Shown here one piece after another: positions 32,524-42,785 of a stretch of 64,000 bases of DNA; the stretch's first letter is position 1, and each line of letters starts with the position of its first letter. The translations under genes were made by a program, and so were the position numbers. The DNA is from Cercophora sp. LCS_1 (lineage: Eukaryota; Ascomycota; Sordariomycetes; Sordariales; Lasiosphaeriaceae), in NCBI GenBank assembly GCA_036250225.1, contig JAPZLL010000017.1:310001-374000 (forward strand), written 5' to 3'. Under the pieces are notes generated by a model. It was not told where the DNA came from. It saw only the letters and a list, made by a program, of their open reading frames with translations, and made no database searches.

Positions 32524-33212
32524 ACCTTGAATTCCACAGACGCGACTCCATGGATGAGGGTTCCCCGAAGGTGAATGTTAGATACTTGTCAGTCAATAGT
32601 GAACGGAAATTGGGTCTCTGCAATGCGTTTGTTTTGGCGGCTGTAATGTGATAACTCGAAGTGCTTCTCGTAACGGTAGAGCATCGACACTCGATCGGTT
32701 TTGAGTCGAAACAGACTCTGGGGAACATGAACATATGGTGACAATCACAGCCTGTGCACGCCAACCGGAACGATAGACGAGAGCAGCTTCCCCATTCTTG
32801 TCATTTTTTGTCCCCTAAAAAATGAATTAAATCTCCCAGTGGACTTTTTGGACATGGAATGCGTGGTTGAACGGCTGTCCAGCGGCAATTGACACGTGAC
32901 GGACACACTGCCCCGTTGTGAAGCTTGACATCGGATGGAATCCCAGTGTCACCTTCCCACGCGCCTCCCAAGAGCGTTGCCACAAGACCCACCCACATAA
33001 CAAGGAATGGATCAGACGCTTTCTCTCAATTCACTTGACTGTTACCCCGCCTTCTCAAATCCACTGTCATTTCTTCCGGCGCGTCGATCTCGCCTTCCCC
33101 TCGTAGTTTCTCTTCCACAAATCTTTCCACCAAACCAACCCGGCTTAACCAGGCCTCGTAGCACACTCATAACTATCTGGTTTAGAGGGGCAGCCAACTC
33201 TCGCCCGCCACG
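32524..33212. other. Intergenic region, presumed promoter
   Basis: About 690 bp between the pseudogene end and the next F-box/ankyrin gene; no frame of note. Confidence 0.55.
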
Positions 33213-36065
33213 ATGGAGCCGCGCGATATACCTCAAGTCATGGGCGCGAAAGTCACCATGGGGGACTTCCCTGATCCTTCGCAGAATCCCCCAGCCGCTG
33301 CTCCAGGTATTTCGATGCGGTAGTAATTCGGCTCAGGATCTCTCTAACATAAGGCCACAGATCCTGTCGCAGACAATTCTGCATCTGCCCTCGCTGTCGG
33401 TCAAGGCGGTACTGACAAAGGAACCTTTGATTTCCTTCCCACGGAACTTCTGCAACAGGTCGTCGATTCTGTCGGCAACATCTCCGGTCTGGCCGCGCTG
33501 TCCCAGACCAACCGCCGATTGTAAGCATCCGCCGCAAGACTCTGAGGCCCCAGGAGTCTAACAAGTTGCAGGTACGCAATCGCAGAGCCCGAACTGTATC
33601 AAATGGCCGCATCAAACGACGCCGCGGTGCGAGCGGGCTTAGAGCATGCAGCCGAGAACAACCTTGTCGGAGTTGCCAGGAGGCTTCTTGAGAACGGCGC
33701 GAATCCCAATATCCAAACACACTCTCCAATCATCCGGAGCAGACTCAACGATGTTCTGCAATCTGAAACTGGCTGGATTCATTCCAAGCGACTCATCGAC
33801 GTCAAGCTTTTCACCGAGATCAAGAGAGAGTTATGCTCAGGGGTATGGCAGCTCGGTGATGAGCCGACAGCGGAATCGGAAAAGCGCAAGAGAGTCTGGA
33901 ACATGTCGCTGAACGACTTTTCCCGCGCCGATACGACGCTCCCCCCTCAGGTCACCATCAGACTCGAAGAGATGATCCAGCTCGCCAGGGAGCCAGCCGA
34001 GGCAAACCAATTGACCGCCACGAACCAGAGTTATTATTGGAGCCCCGTCCACATTGCCGCGCTCAGGGAGCACAAAGAGATGCTTGATCTTTTGGTCAGC
34101 TATGGAGCCGACCTAGATGCACCTTCATGCGGAGCTTGCGACTGCCGCGGGGATCCAGTTTCGGCGGTTCACTGCAAGACTTGCATTGAGGATGACGGCG
34201 CAAGGAAGCACCAGGACCAGATGATCCAGCGACTCTCAGGCTACGGACTCCCCGATATCCCGATTGGAACCAAGTCCCAGATCGACGACGCGACAGATGC
34301 CCGAGCCTGGGACTTGCAGCGAGCCGTGTACGCCGCAGCATCAGCATGCGATGCGAAAGAGATTACTGCGATAATGACTCGGTTGGATCTTGACTACCTA
34401 CCTACTTCTATCGTGGACGACAGCCTTTGGGCAACATTCAAAAATACAGACGGGGCTGCGGGGGTTGAAACGGTCCGGGTCCTTCTTGCCGCCATTGCAC
34501 CGAGCTCCCATTTCTCGCTCTGTCTGCCCTGTGTCTTTGACACCAATCACGCGCTGCAGCTCACAGTACCTGGAGCACTTGCGAGTCGAATGAAAATCTT
34601 CGCGCTCATTGTAGACTACATCCAGGTGCGCGGCAGAACGTCTGGCGTTGACCTCCCGGAAGCAAGTGAAGAAGCAGATGGCGGCCAGAACTCCCTCGAT
34701 CTCACCGCGGTCCTCCTTTCGGCGTGCAAGCCTGGCGGCTTGATGGCATGTATCATGCTCGCCGGTATGGGAGCTCTCGAAGACCTTCTGCAGGAATATC
34801 TGCCCGGGATGCTAGCGAAAGCAATCCCCACACCCAAGTTACGCCAGAGCATGGAGGACCACCACGACGACCCGGCATTGACTCGTTGGATCCTGGAGAT
34901 AGCCCAGAAACTCGGCTATACCAAATGGTTGATCCCATTCCTAGATCTTGAAACCGTGGTCGATCTCGGGCTCTTCAAAATTGCGAAGGCGTACGTTGAT
35001 TTCGGCGCGCGGCCCCGGATCCGAGGCTTCACCTCCTGGAAGCCTAAAACGGGCCTTCCGGTGACGCTATTCGCGGCGCAGACCGGAGAGCAAGTCTTCG
35101 TCTATGGCGAAGCAACAATTATCCACAAGGTCTGCGCGGCCCCGGAGAGACCCGGCGCTGTTGAACTCCTGAACGCGCTCCTCACGCTTTCCGTTGCAAC
35201 CACGAAGCTCTTGGTCAATAGCGTCGCAGACTGCGGCCAAGCGACCACCTTGGTGACCCCTGCCTGTTACTTGGCCCGCTACCATGACGCCACCGCCAAC
35301 TCCCAGGCTTGCGAGATGATGGACATTCTCCTCCAGCACGGCGCAGAATGCCACGGCCTCATCATGTCCTCGCACCACGCCTTTCCGGAGGCAGATGACG
35401 CAGAAGCTACGGATCTCTTCACGCGCTCCAAGGCTGGAGACCTCACCCCGGCAGACATGGATAAAGATGACTTCAGAGCAGCCCACTGGCAGGTAGTCCC
35501 TTGGCACGCGTCGCCCATGGAGCTCGCGATCCGAAACAACAAACCAGACATGGTTGAGTCGATGCTCAAGGCACAGGCCTTGACCAAGCCGGGCTCTATC
35601 CTAGCCAAGACCTATCTCAAGCTCGCTTGCGGCATGGAGGATACCACATACTGGGTCCCGCGCGTCGACGTCCTGGACAAGGTCATCGCGCACGCCAACG
35701 CCACGGCCGATGATCTATCTTATGCTTTGAGCCTTCCAAGCTTGGTACCGCTTGCTGCTCCGGACCTCGGCATGGTTACCCACAAGTGCTGGTGCGAGCC
35801 GGAGCTCAAGGAGGGGAGCTCCGATCTCAAAGACTGCATCTTTCGCTTACTCGACGCCGGTGCGCAGTGGAGCTCACCCCATTCGGTCACGAACCCAATT
35901 GCTAGCCTCCGACAGCTTGCCGAAATGGACCTCAAAGAGCTTGAGGTGCCCAATGGAGGCACTTTTCACAACTTGGAGGTTTTGAGGGAGGCGCTCACAA
36001 AGAACTGGGACGAAGACGTTGTCAATGGTCCCGGCTTTAGCCCCTGGATCAAGGATGAAGAGTAA
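33213..36065 (+). CDS. F-box/ankyrin-repeat protein with Cys-motif insert
   Basis: Exons 33213-33306, 33361-33520 and 33572-36065 (introns of 54 and 51 nt), giving 915 residues. The F-box is at about 55-90 ('FDFLPTELLQQVVDSVGNIS' onward to 'LSQTNRRLY'), reached only through the two introns. 'SPIIRSRLNDVL' falls at 136-147, right after 'LLENGANPNI'. An ankyrin unit ('SPVHIAALREHKEMLDLLVS') precedes GACDC at 272-276, followed by extra Cys ('HCKTC'). The second half has repeats 'DLGLFKIAKAYVDFGARP' and 'SPMELAIRNNKPDMVESML', then 'KCWCEPELKEG' and 'DLKDCIFRLLDAGAQW'. The C-terminus ('TFHNLEVLREALTKNWDED', then 'GPGFSPW') aligns with the other members. No frameshift or internal stop. Probably an SCF substrate adaptor by domain content; target unknown. 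Confidence 0.85.
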
Positions 36066-36784
36066 AGGACGGATAAGCGGAACAGGAGGCGGTGAAGTTC
36101 ACGGTTTTCCTTTTGTCCTTGCTACCTACTCTAGGTGGTTTGTCCTCCTTCTCATCATTCTGGGTTTGCTACACTCCCAGCCTAGCCATAGAAGGGTAAA
36201 GTAGATAGATAATACAGTGAATCATCACTGTAACTTCTCGTCAGCATCGGTGCTCCATGATGTGTGCTTCCAAGTCTCCGGCGTTGTCAGCGTCACTGTA
36301 CCAGCGGACAGGATCTATATAAGATGTCATAGTTGCCTCGACAACAGGCCTAGGAGAACCCTCCAAGTTGCTAGCAAGGACCCATTTGGCACATTGAATA
36401 AAATACACATTGCCCGTCCGCAGAATGACCTGATCAAGACGAGGTCTGCCCTGAACGAGACGACAACATCTCGCCTTTTTTGCCCACATGACATTCACCG
36501 CCCAAGCCTGCTCAAGGAATGACAGTCCTACGACAAAAGAATAAACATTAGATTCTTTATCCATCTTTACCAGCATCGTGTTTGGCCAACGTAAAGCCCC
36601 TGCCTCTAATAGTGTTCACGCCGATTTGTGCAATGTCCCTCTTAATGAGATACAAACAATCATCGATCAACTCCCGAATGTCATCCACGCGAGCTCTCAG
36701 ATAACAAGAGATAACAGATCGTCGCGGTAGGTAACGCAGGCCAAGTAAAAGGTTGCCTGTCCGCCAGCCGCCCGACCAACATCG
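36066..36784. other. Intergenic region between convergent genes
   Basis: About 720 bp between the F-box/ankyrin gene and the 3' end of the small secreted gene. No feature is supported here. Confidence 0.5.
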
Positions 36785-37268
36785 CTAGCAGCAAACGCCG
36801 TCGTCAGGGTCGCCGGTTGGAAAAAAGCAGCACGCGGTGCAGCAGTCTTCAAAGGTGTCAAACGTGCATGGGTTGTCGCTCGGAAGACACTCGAACGGCG
36901 GCGCAGAGGATGATGGGGCAGGAGCGGAGGACGAGGGGACGACCGACGCGGCGCTCGAAGAGGAAGCTACGGAGCTACTTGGGGCCGATGTCCGGACGGA
37001 CGAAAGGGAGATAGTCTTGGTCGTGTGTGATGGCTATCTTGTGTTAGTCTCTGCCAAAACCACCGCTGCCCGCTTTGTAGGTAGGTATGGGACAACGTAC
37101 GGGTCTTCCACACATTTTCTTCGTTGTCGAAGGGGACGCGGTGGGCGCGTGGCGCGGGGAGTCGTTCCATATCTTCTGGACCGATCCATCCGGGCGGCGC
37201 TGCGTGTGCACATTGGCGAGAATGCCGCCGCTCAGGGCAAGCCAGGTGGCAACGGTGACGAGTTTCAT
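36785..37268 (-). CDS. Small secreted protein with Ser/Pro-rich linker and Cys-knot-like tail
   Basis: Two exons, 37268-37101 and 37033-36785, joined over a 67-nt intron (donor GTACGT, branch GACTAAC, acceptor GATAG); 138 residues. Exon 2 has no ATG and is easily missed. Residues 1-19 ('MKLVTVATWLALSGGILAN') form a signal peptide. A central linker (about 70-100) is almost all Ser, Ala, Pro and Val, as in O-glycosylated or wall-associated proteins. The last 37 or so residues hold eight cysteines including three CC pairs: 'FECLPSDNPC', 'TFEDCCTACC', 'PDDGVCC' at the end. This dense pattern suggests a small disulfide knot. No family recognised; effector or wall-binding roles are guesses. The plus-strand frame 36837-37679 (280 codons) over it is a shadow. 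Confidence 0.72.
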
Positions 37269-38745
37269 CGTGGCTTTGGCAAACCGACGCGTTGGAGAGT
37301 TTGTGCGACCAGTCCTTCCAACATGGTGTCGGCTTTTTATCAGGGCACTGGAACGAAGGGAGGATTTGCTCCGCCCCGGTTCTTGGCTGATGTGGCGCCG
37401 GTGAGCTTGGCAGGGGGGGGGGATGCAGATGGAATTGATCTGAATGGTCGGGATGCTGTGATCGACATTCAGCTGGCAAGCCACATTCATTTTGGCGGGA
37501 TTGGCGGTACACTAAAGGCCCGCGCCCGGACAATCCGCAATTGCTCGGCTCGCATCGCAAATCCAACTCAGGCGCCCTGTTTTCTCATCGCGTTTTGTGA
37601 ATGCCATGCAGTTGTTCTGACAGCCGGGCCTGCGAGCGGGAGACAACACGGTTTCTACCACCACCCCCCTGTGTCATAGCCTCGCTAACATGTCCGACAG
37701 TATCTATCCAAGCTCGGGACGTTCAATTGATGTTTTGTTCTGAGAACTCCTGAAAGGTGGGCTCTCAAATTTCCAATCGCCCAATTCTGTCGATACCGGC
37801 AGGTTGCAATGTTGACACTTGTCCCAATTAGGCTTAGCGCGGATGAGGCCCCTTTTCGGGTGGGGCCGCGTTCTGACAGACACATTTTGAAGTTCTGAAC
37901 TCCAACTGCCCGTCTTGTCTGTGGTTTTGTTTGCCTTGACGAATAATTGTAGGTGAGCTATGGCATCATTCAGTTTCCATCCATATCAATAGGACATGCA
38001 TCGTGGCCGCCGTTCCAACTGGTCTCCAGCCGACTTGGCAGTTTTCGATCCGTGAACGACAGACATCTCAAACATATTTGTTACATACGTAAGGCAGGTA
38101 GCCATAGCAATGTTCCTAAGCAACTGGATATTGTAGATTCTCCGGCCATTGGCTTTAGGGGCAAAAAATTTGATGGACAGAAAATGGCGAAGGGTCCTCA
38201 ACTCACCTTCCTCGAGTATCCTAAGTGACTCACGGCCGTACCTTCCACTCTTGCCTTGTAGCCTTCGCAGCAAGGCCAATTCCCCACCGAAGTCCATCTC
38301 AACTATTGTTTCCCCGGCAGAAAAAAACCATTAAGGTACGTGGAGAGCAGTTTATCAATCGCCGTCGTCGTGGCGGGGTAATCTTTTTCTCCTCCAACAA
38401 CTCCGGCAATTGCCTCTGAAGACCGCGGCCACAGCCATCGCAAAGCACTGCACTCCGACAACCCACACTTACAGAGCTAAGCCCACGCTCGCGCGCATTC
38501 AGGTTTGTCTCTTCTGGCACTCAAACGTCTTCTTCTCCAACGCGTCTCTCAATATCTTTCTTGAACGCGCGTTTCAACGAGGTAAAGACGCGCCAACACC
38601 ACCCCCCGCCCTTCGAAGCGCAAGTGCAGGATCCGAAAAAGAACGCATCGCAACCAGGCATACCAACCTTGGCTTGGTGCGCTTCTTCATCAATCTAATC
38701 GCAACTTTCTTCCCCCTTCTGGCACCAAACAACATCGCAGTCACA
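37269..38745. other. Divergent intergenic region
   Basis: About 1.48 kb upstream of both the secreted Cys-rich gene (minus) and the next F-box/ankyrin gene (plus). The frame of the latter is open back to 38410 but lacks domain homology there, so it is taken as 5' UTR. No other gene is seen. Confidence 0.55.
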
Positions 38746-40717
38746 ATGCCGGTACCGATCCTTACCCTCCCCACTGAGCTTCAGTTGGAAGTCTGCAAGA
38801 ATCTGGACGACAGCGATCTCTTCAATCTTGCAGTCACCTGCCGTGCCTTTCAAGGCGCCGCCGAGGACGCACTGAAGAAATCCGTGCTCACCGATCCTCA
38901 TCGAGCGTCAGAAGTTCTCCTTTGGGCAGTCGAGAAAGACCGCCAAGACCTCTTCAATCTTTCTCTGAACCAACCCTCAATCGACCCCGATGTTCTCTAC
39001 CTGTCGCCCATTATTCGCAGCAGACTACTCGACGTCTTCAGCGCGAAGGGCAGATCCGGAACAGCAGGCCCTCGCCTCGTCAACCAGGGTGACGATGCAT
39101 TGAGAAAGGAACTGATTCGAGAGAGATCCCAGCGGTCCAGTATCTACCGGCGCGACGTCACATTCTATTTGGACCGGGACGCGACCCGAGACCTCCTCGA
39201 TTTCGACATAAAGAACACCTCTCGATGCAGCTTCACGCACTTCGGCCCCCATCGCGACATCAACTCCCTCGGCAAGCTACACTACTGGCACTGGAACTCT
39301 CTCCACTTGGCGGTTTACCTCGGAAAAATCGACATGGCCAAGACTCTCCTGAGCCACGGTGCCGACGTAGACGCCACTTGCTGCGGACTTTGCGATTGCA
39401 CGTTGCCAGGCCAGGACGCAAAGCAAGAACTTGGTCCCAACGCGAGCCACCCAATCTGGACGCCTTTGCATTTGGCCATTTGCACAGGCAACACTGAATT
39501 GATTGACCTGCTTCTGGATAACGGCGCCTCCCGTTGGGTCGGAACGATGAGAGACAAGGCTGGTGGAGCGGCCCAGAGGTTCAAGATGTCGTGGAGTGCT
39601 TTGCATGATGCAGCTGTGAGTACATGCACTCCAACATAACAAGTCATAACAGGAACGAACCTGGCTAACTGTTTTATAGTGGTGTGGCGACGTAGGTGTG
39701 TGCGAGTTGCTTCTGAGCAGAGCCTTCTCGTCCCCGCGGGATCTCGAGCGAGGCTCGAGATTCATCTACCAATGCGACACAGACGCCAACAGCCTCCTCG
39801 GGGCGTGGGAGCGGATGCGGATGACCGCGCTAGGCTTTGCGGCGGCATCCGGCAACATCAAGACTGTCGGGAGAGTGCTCCTGGACGCAGGAGCCAAGGT
39901 GATGGGCGGGCAAATGCTCGACCCTCTGCGAGTCCTCGCCCGCACGGGCAGGTATGCCGACGCGATGTGGCTGCTCGACCACGCGGGCGGGGGACAGTTG
40001 CGCAAGGTCTCCGAGCTCAAGGGGGTCAAGGCCGCAGCCGTGAAGCGCGTGGTCTCCCACGCATTGTGGGAGGCCTGCGTCGGCGACGAGACGCGGGCGT
40101 CTTGGCGCAAGATGGGCCTTCGGGCTTGTCAAAATGACAAGTTCGAGTTCCGGGCACCTCCCGCCGCCGCCGCTCCCGCCCCTTCCCCCGGCCCCTCTGT
40201 CGTCGTGGGCTCCGAGGCATCTCGCCTCGATCTTCAACTTCGGTTGGCCAAGCGGCTCTTGGCTGGGGGTGCGGACCCCAACACGCACCCGTACCCCCTC
40301 GTGTACCCGCCATCGCTTGCTGTCGCGATGCAAAACGAGACGATGGACTTGGCGGCGCTCCTGCTCGAGTCAGGAGCGCGCCTGGACGTCGTGTGCCCAG
40401 AGTTCGGAGGGGACAAGCCCCATGGGTTCAAGTCATGGGCAATGGCCGCCGCATTTTGCGTGGCGCATCGGACAGGCAACCTCGATGCCATCGACTTCCT
40501 GCTGGAGAAAGGCGCGTCCCTTCGCACCACCGACTATCGCCATATTTATGAGCACAGGGGCAGTGACTATGACCCCCGCCTATACATGAGCGGAAACTTC
40601 CCAGCGCGATTGACCAGCCGAGAAGTCTCGCTCGACCGCAGCCACAAGAACATGATGGGAGCTTACAAGCGCATTCTCTCCAGCGGTCATGGCAACTCCA
40701 TCAGCATAGCGGGATAG
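38746..40717 (+). CDS. F-box/ankyrin-repeat protein, shorter family member
   Basis: Exons 38746-39615 and 39680-40717 (64-nt intron, donor GTGAGT, acceptor TATAG), giving 635 residues. The F-box lies at the extreme N-terminus, 5-42 ('ILTLPTELQLEVCKNLDDSD' onward), so this ATG was chosen. 'SPIIRSRLLDVF' is at 87-98. Ankyrin repeats: 'WNSLHLAVYLGKIDMAKTLL' then GLCDC at 214-218; 'TPLHLAICTGNTELIDLLLD'; 'TALGFAAASGNIKTVGRVLL'; and later 'LAVAMQNETMDLAALLLESG'. A Pro/Ala-rich loop lies near residue 440. The intron interrupts an ankyrin repeat between 'SWSALHDAA' and 'WCGDVGVCELLL'. The frame ends at TAG 40715-40717, and the same frame reopens immediately afterwards (see next feature). It lacks the C-terminal C-x-C element of its relatives, perhaps because of this stop. 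Confidence 0.82.
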
Positions 40718-41065
40718 CAAACCATTATGCTGGCGGAGTCCCCCAATTATGCTCGATGGCAGAGTGCTAAGGAGGTCTTGGAGTTCTGGAAGCTCTTCTC
40801 CCGCTTTTGCGACACGAGCAAGTTCTCAAGCGAGACCCTCCTCCGAATGCTCAGTATGGCAGCGTCCAAGTTTAGAAAGGGTGGCAAGAATGACGACGCG
40901 AAGGAGCTGACCGAGTGGGCATTGGATCTCATCTTCTCCGACCGTAACTCGCCTGTGGACAAGATGGAGCTCTTCGAATTGGTGGAGAAGCTCAAGAAGG
41001 AGGGCTGTGAGGAAGCGGTGAACGTCATTGCCTGGAAGTCTTTCTCCATTCATATGAAAGCTTAG
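40718..41065 (+). other. In-frame continuation after the TAG stop (possible lost C-terminus)
   Basis: Directly after the TAG at 40715-40717 the same frame runs 115 further sense codons (ATG at 40727) to a stop at 41065. The peptide is highly helical ('LRMLSMAASKFRKGGKNDDA', 'KMELFELVEKLKKEGCEEA'), ends 'FSIHMKA' and has coding-like composition. It could be the former C-terminus severed by a nonsense mutation, a readthrough extension, or a separate small gene. No splice pair that removes the TAG was found. Confidence 0.5.
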
Positions 41066-41371
41066 GCAGTGCACGTAGTCGCGCATGGTGGAGGTTGACC
41101 ATTTGGTCTATTTTGCGGCTGGAGTATGTAGTATACGTATGTAGGATACGTATGATTCACAAGTCAGATCCTGACAAAAGTGAAACAGTACACCAATCTT
41201 AAACCTTCGGGGCGTCAAACAACGCCCCAGATGCTTTGTGATCCCGTCATCTTGGTTGACAACCGAGTAACAGCACCTCAGAATTTTAGAATGGTAAAAA
41301 AATGCATTGGTATCAACCGAGCGCCTTACAAAGCAAGCATATTATCCAATGTCGTCTCCCTGAAAACGCCC
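41066..41371. other. Short intergenic region between convergent genes
   Basis: 306 bp. It contains a small direct repeat of GTATACGTATGTAG-like sequence near 41128-41152; nothing else. Confidence 0.5.
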
Positions 41372-42785
41372 TCATGAAAACCGGGAGGTCGAGGCCTCTC
41401 CTACTGTCTTTTCTTCATGCATCTCCTCGGACAACTTGCTCGGTTTGGATCGAAGCCCTGTCGGCCCGACAATAGTGTCCGTTTGTCGATCCGCTCGGCT
41501 GAAGCGTGCAACCCGGTTCGATATCTGAAACGACGAGACACGTTCCTCCAAAGCAGGATCGAAGAAGACGAGGTTCGGGAAATACCGCTTGACGAATGGC
41601 TTGAGACATGGCAGACAGGCGCATACAATCCCGAAATCCATTTCAACGATGCTGGGAAGTAATTAGCGAGAATCAACAGGTAACCTGAGGGACAGAGGAC
41701 GCACCACCAAGAGAGGTTGTCAATGTAGTGCCACGTCAGATCCTCATTCTGGATGCCGACGAAGGCCGTGATCATACGCATCAGACTCACGGCGCAAACG
41801 CTACTATAATTAGTATCTCGGAAAGACAGGTGAGCGGAAACATACAAGCCTCCGGCCATAAGGACCAAGGTAATACCGATCTTCTTCAAACGCGGCAGCT
41901 GCAGGGGCTGGAGCATCCAGATAGGGAGTAGGAGGATCGCGAAGTCGGTGAGCATGTTGAGGGTATTTGCAGTATGGAACGCCGCGTTGAAGTTGACACA
42001 TTGCTTGTCCAAGATCGACATGTCCCAATACCCGGCCATCGGGCGGCACGAGTAGAGCGAGAGGAGAGCATTGGGAACGGTGTATCCGATTGTCACGAGC
42101 ATGACGAAGTAAACAGCGAACTGGAAGGGCCTGTTCGCTTTGGCAAATCGTAGATAGAAGCGGAGGATGGAAAGCTTGATAAAGAGGGTGGCCAGGTTGT
42201 ATGTAAGGGGTCCGCCGATCATCCCGAGCTGTTGATGTTAGCGATGGCCGTGAGGGTCGTAAGGGTGAGAGTGGACAAGCGGCAGATACCTTCATGAACA
42301 TTTGGAAGTCCGGGATGGTGATCTCCCACATGTGGTTACCCAACCCATAATTCGTTTCTATAGTCAAGTCAGACACAAGGACCCCCCTCGGTGCTTTTTT
42401 CGGGGGGGGGGGGGGGGGGACGAACGTGTAATGCAGACTGCCGAGTTTGCGACGGCGATGAACTGACGGGGTCGATTAGCAGCAGATTCAACAGAGCGAC
42501 CTGTCGTGTTGGGACACCCACGAAGGCGACCAGGATCAAAGCTGTTGGTGGTTAGCCCGGCATTGAAGAGATATATGGTGTACACTTACCATCATCTGCG
42601 TGCCACTTCCTCAGAATGAAGCTGGCAGAGTACAACCGCGTCGCGAGGAACACAAGGGCCAGGACGGGGAAAACGATGGCGACGATGTACATCCGGTACG
42701 CAATCGACTCGGGGCTCTCAAAGTTCGGCGTCACGCCTGGAGGCGGGGGCATCACCCCCATGATCGCACCCTCCGCCGAACTCAT
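41372..42785 (-). CDS. PTH11-like / rhodopsin-fold seven-TM integral membrane protein
   Basis: Seven exons with matching phases: 42785-42590, 42541-42516, 42462-42426, 42357-42290, 42228-41846, 41803-41705 and 41651-41372, giving 362 residues. The order of segments is that of the fungal rhodopsin-domain (SAT4/PTH11-like) family: TM1 'IVAIVFPVLALVFLATRLYS', 'WHADDALILVAFVGFIAVAN' (TM2), 'QTNYGLGNHMWEI', 'LFIKLSILRFYLRF', 'YSCRPMAGYWDMS', 'CVNFNAAFHTANTLNMLTDF', 'LPRLKKIGITLVLMAGGL', then 'DFGIVCACLPCLKPFVKRYF' (TM7). There is no extracellular CFEM domain. The tail is polar. Such proteins sit in the plasma membrane; some sense host surfaces, most are uncharacterised. The fifth intron is only 42 nt and the exon 2 donor (GTCCCA) is weak, so these two boundaries are less certain. 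Confidence 0.82.
42402..42419. repeat. 18-nt poly-G run inside an intron
   Basis: Eighteen consecutive G on the plus strand (C on the coding strand), close to the donor of the third intron (42425-42358) of the membrane-protein gene. Length is probably variable and could also be a sequencing artefact. Confidence 0.9.

Noticed and set aside
36837..37679. 280-codon plus-strand frame
   Set aside because: Overlaps antisense to the spliced secreted Cys-rich gene, which has a signal peptide, splice sites and a Cys pattern; the plus frame has none of these.
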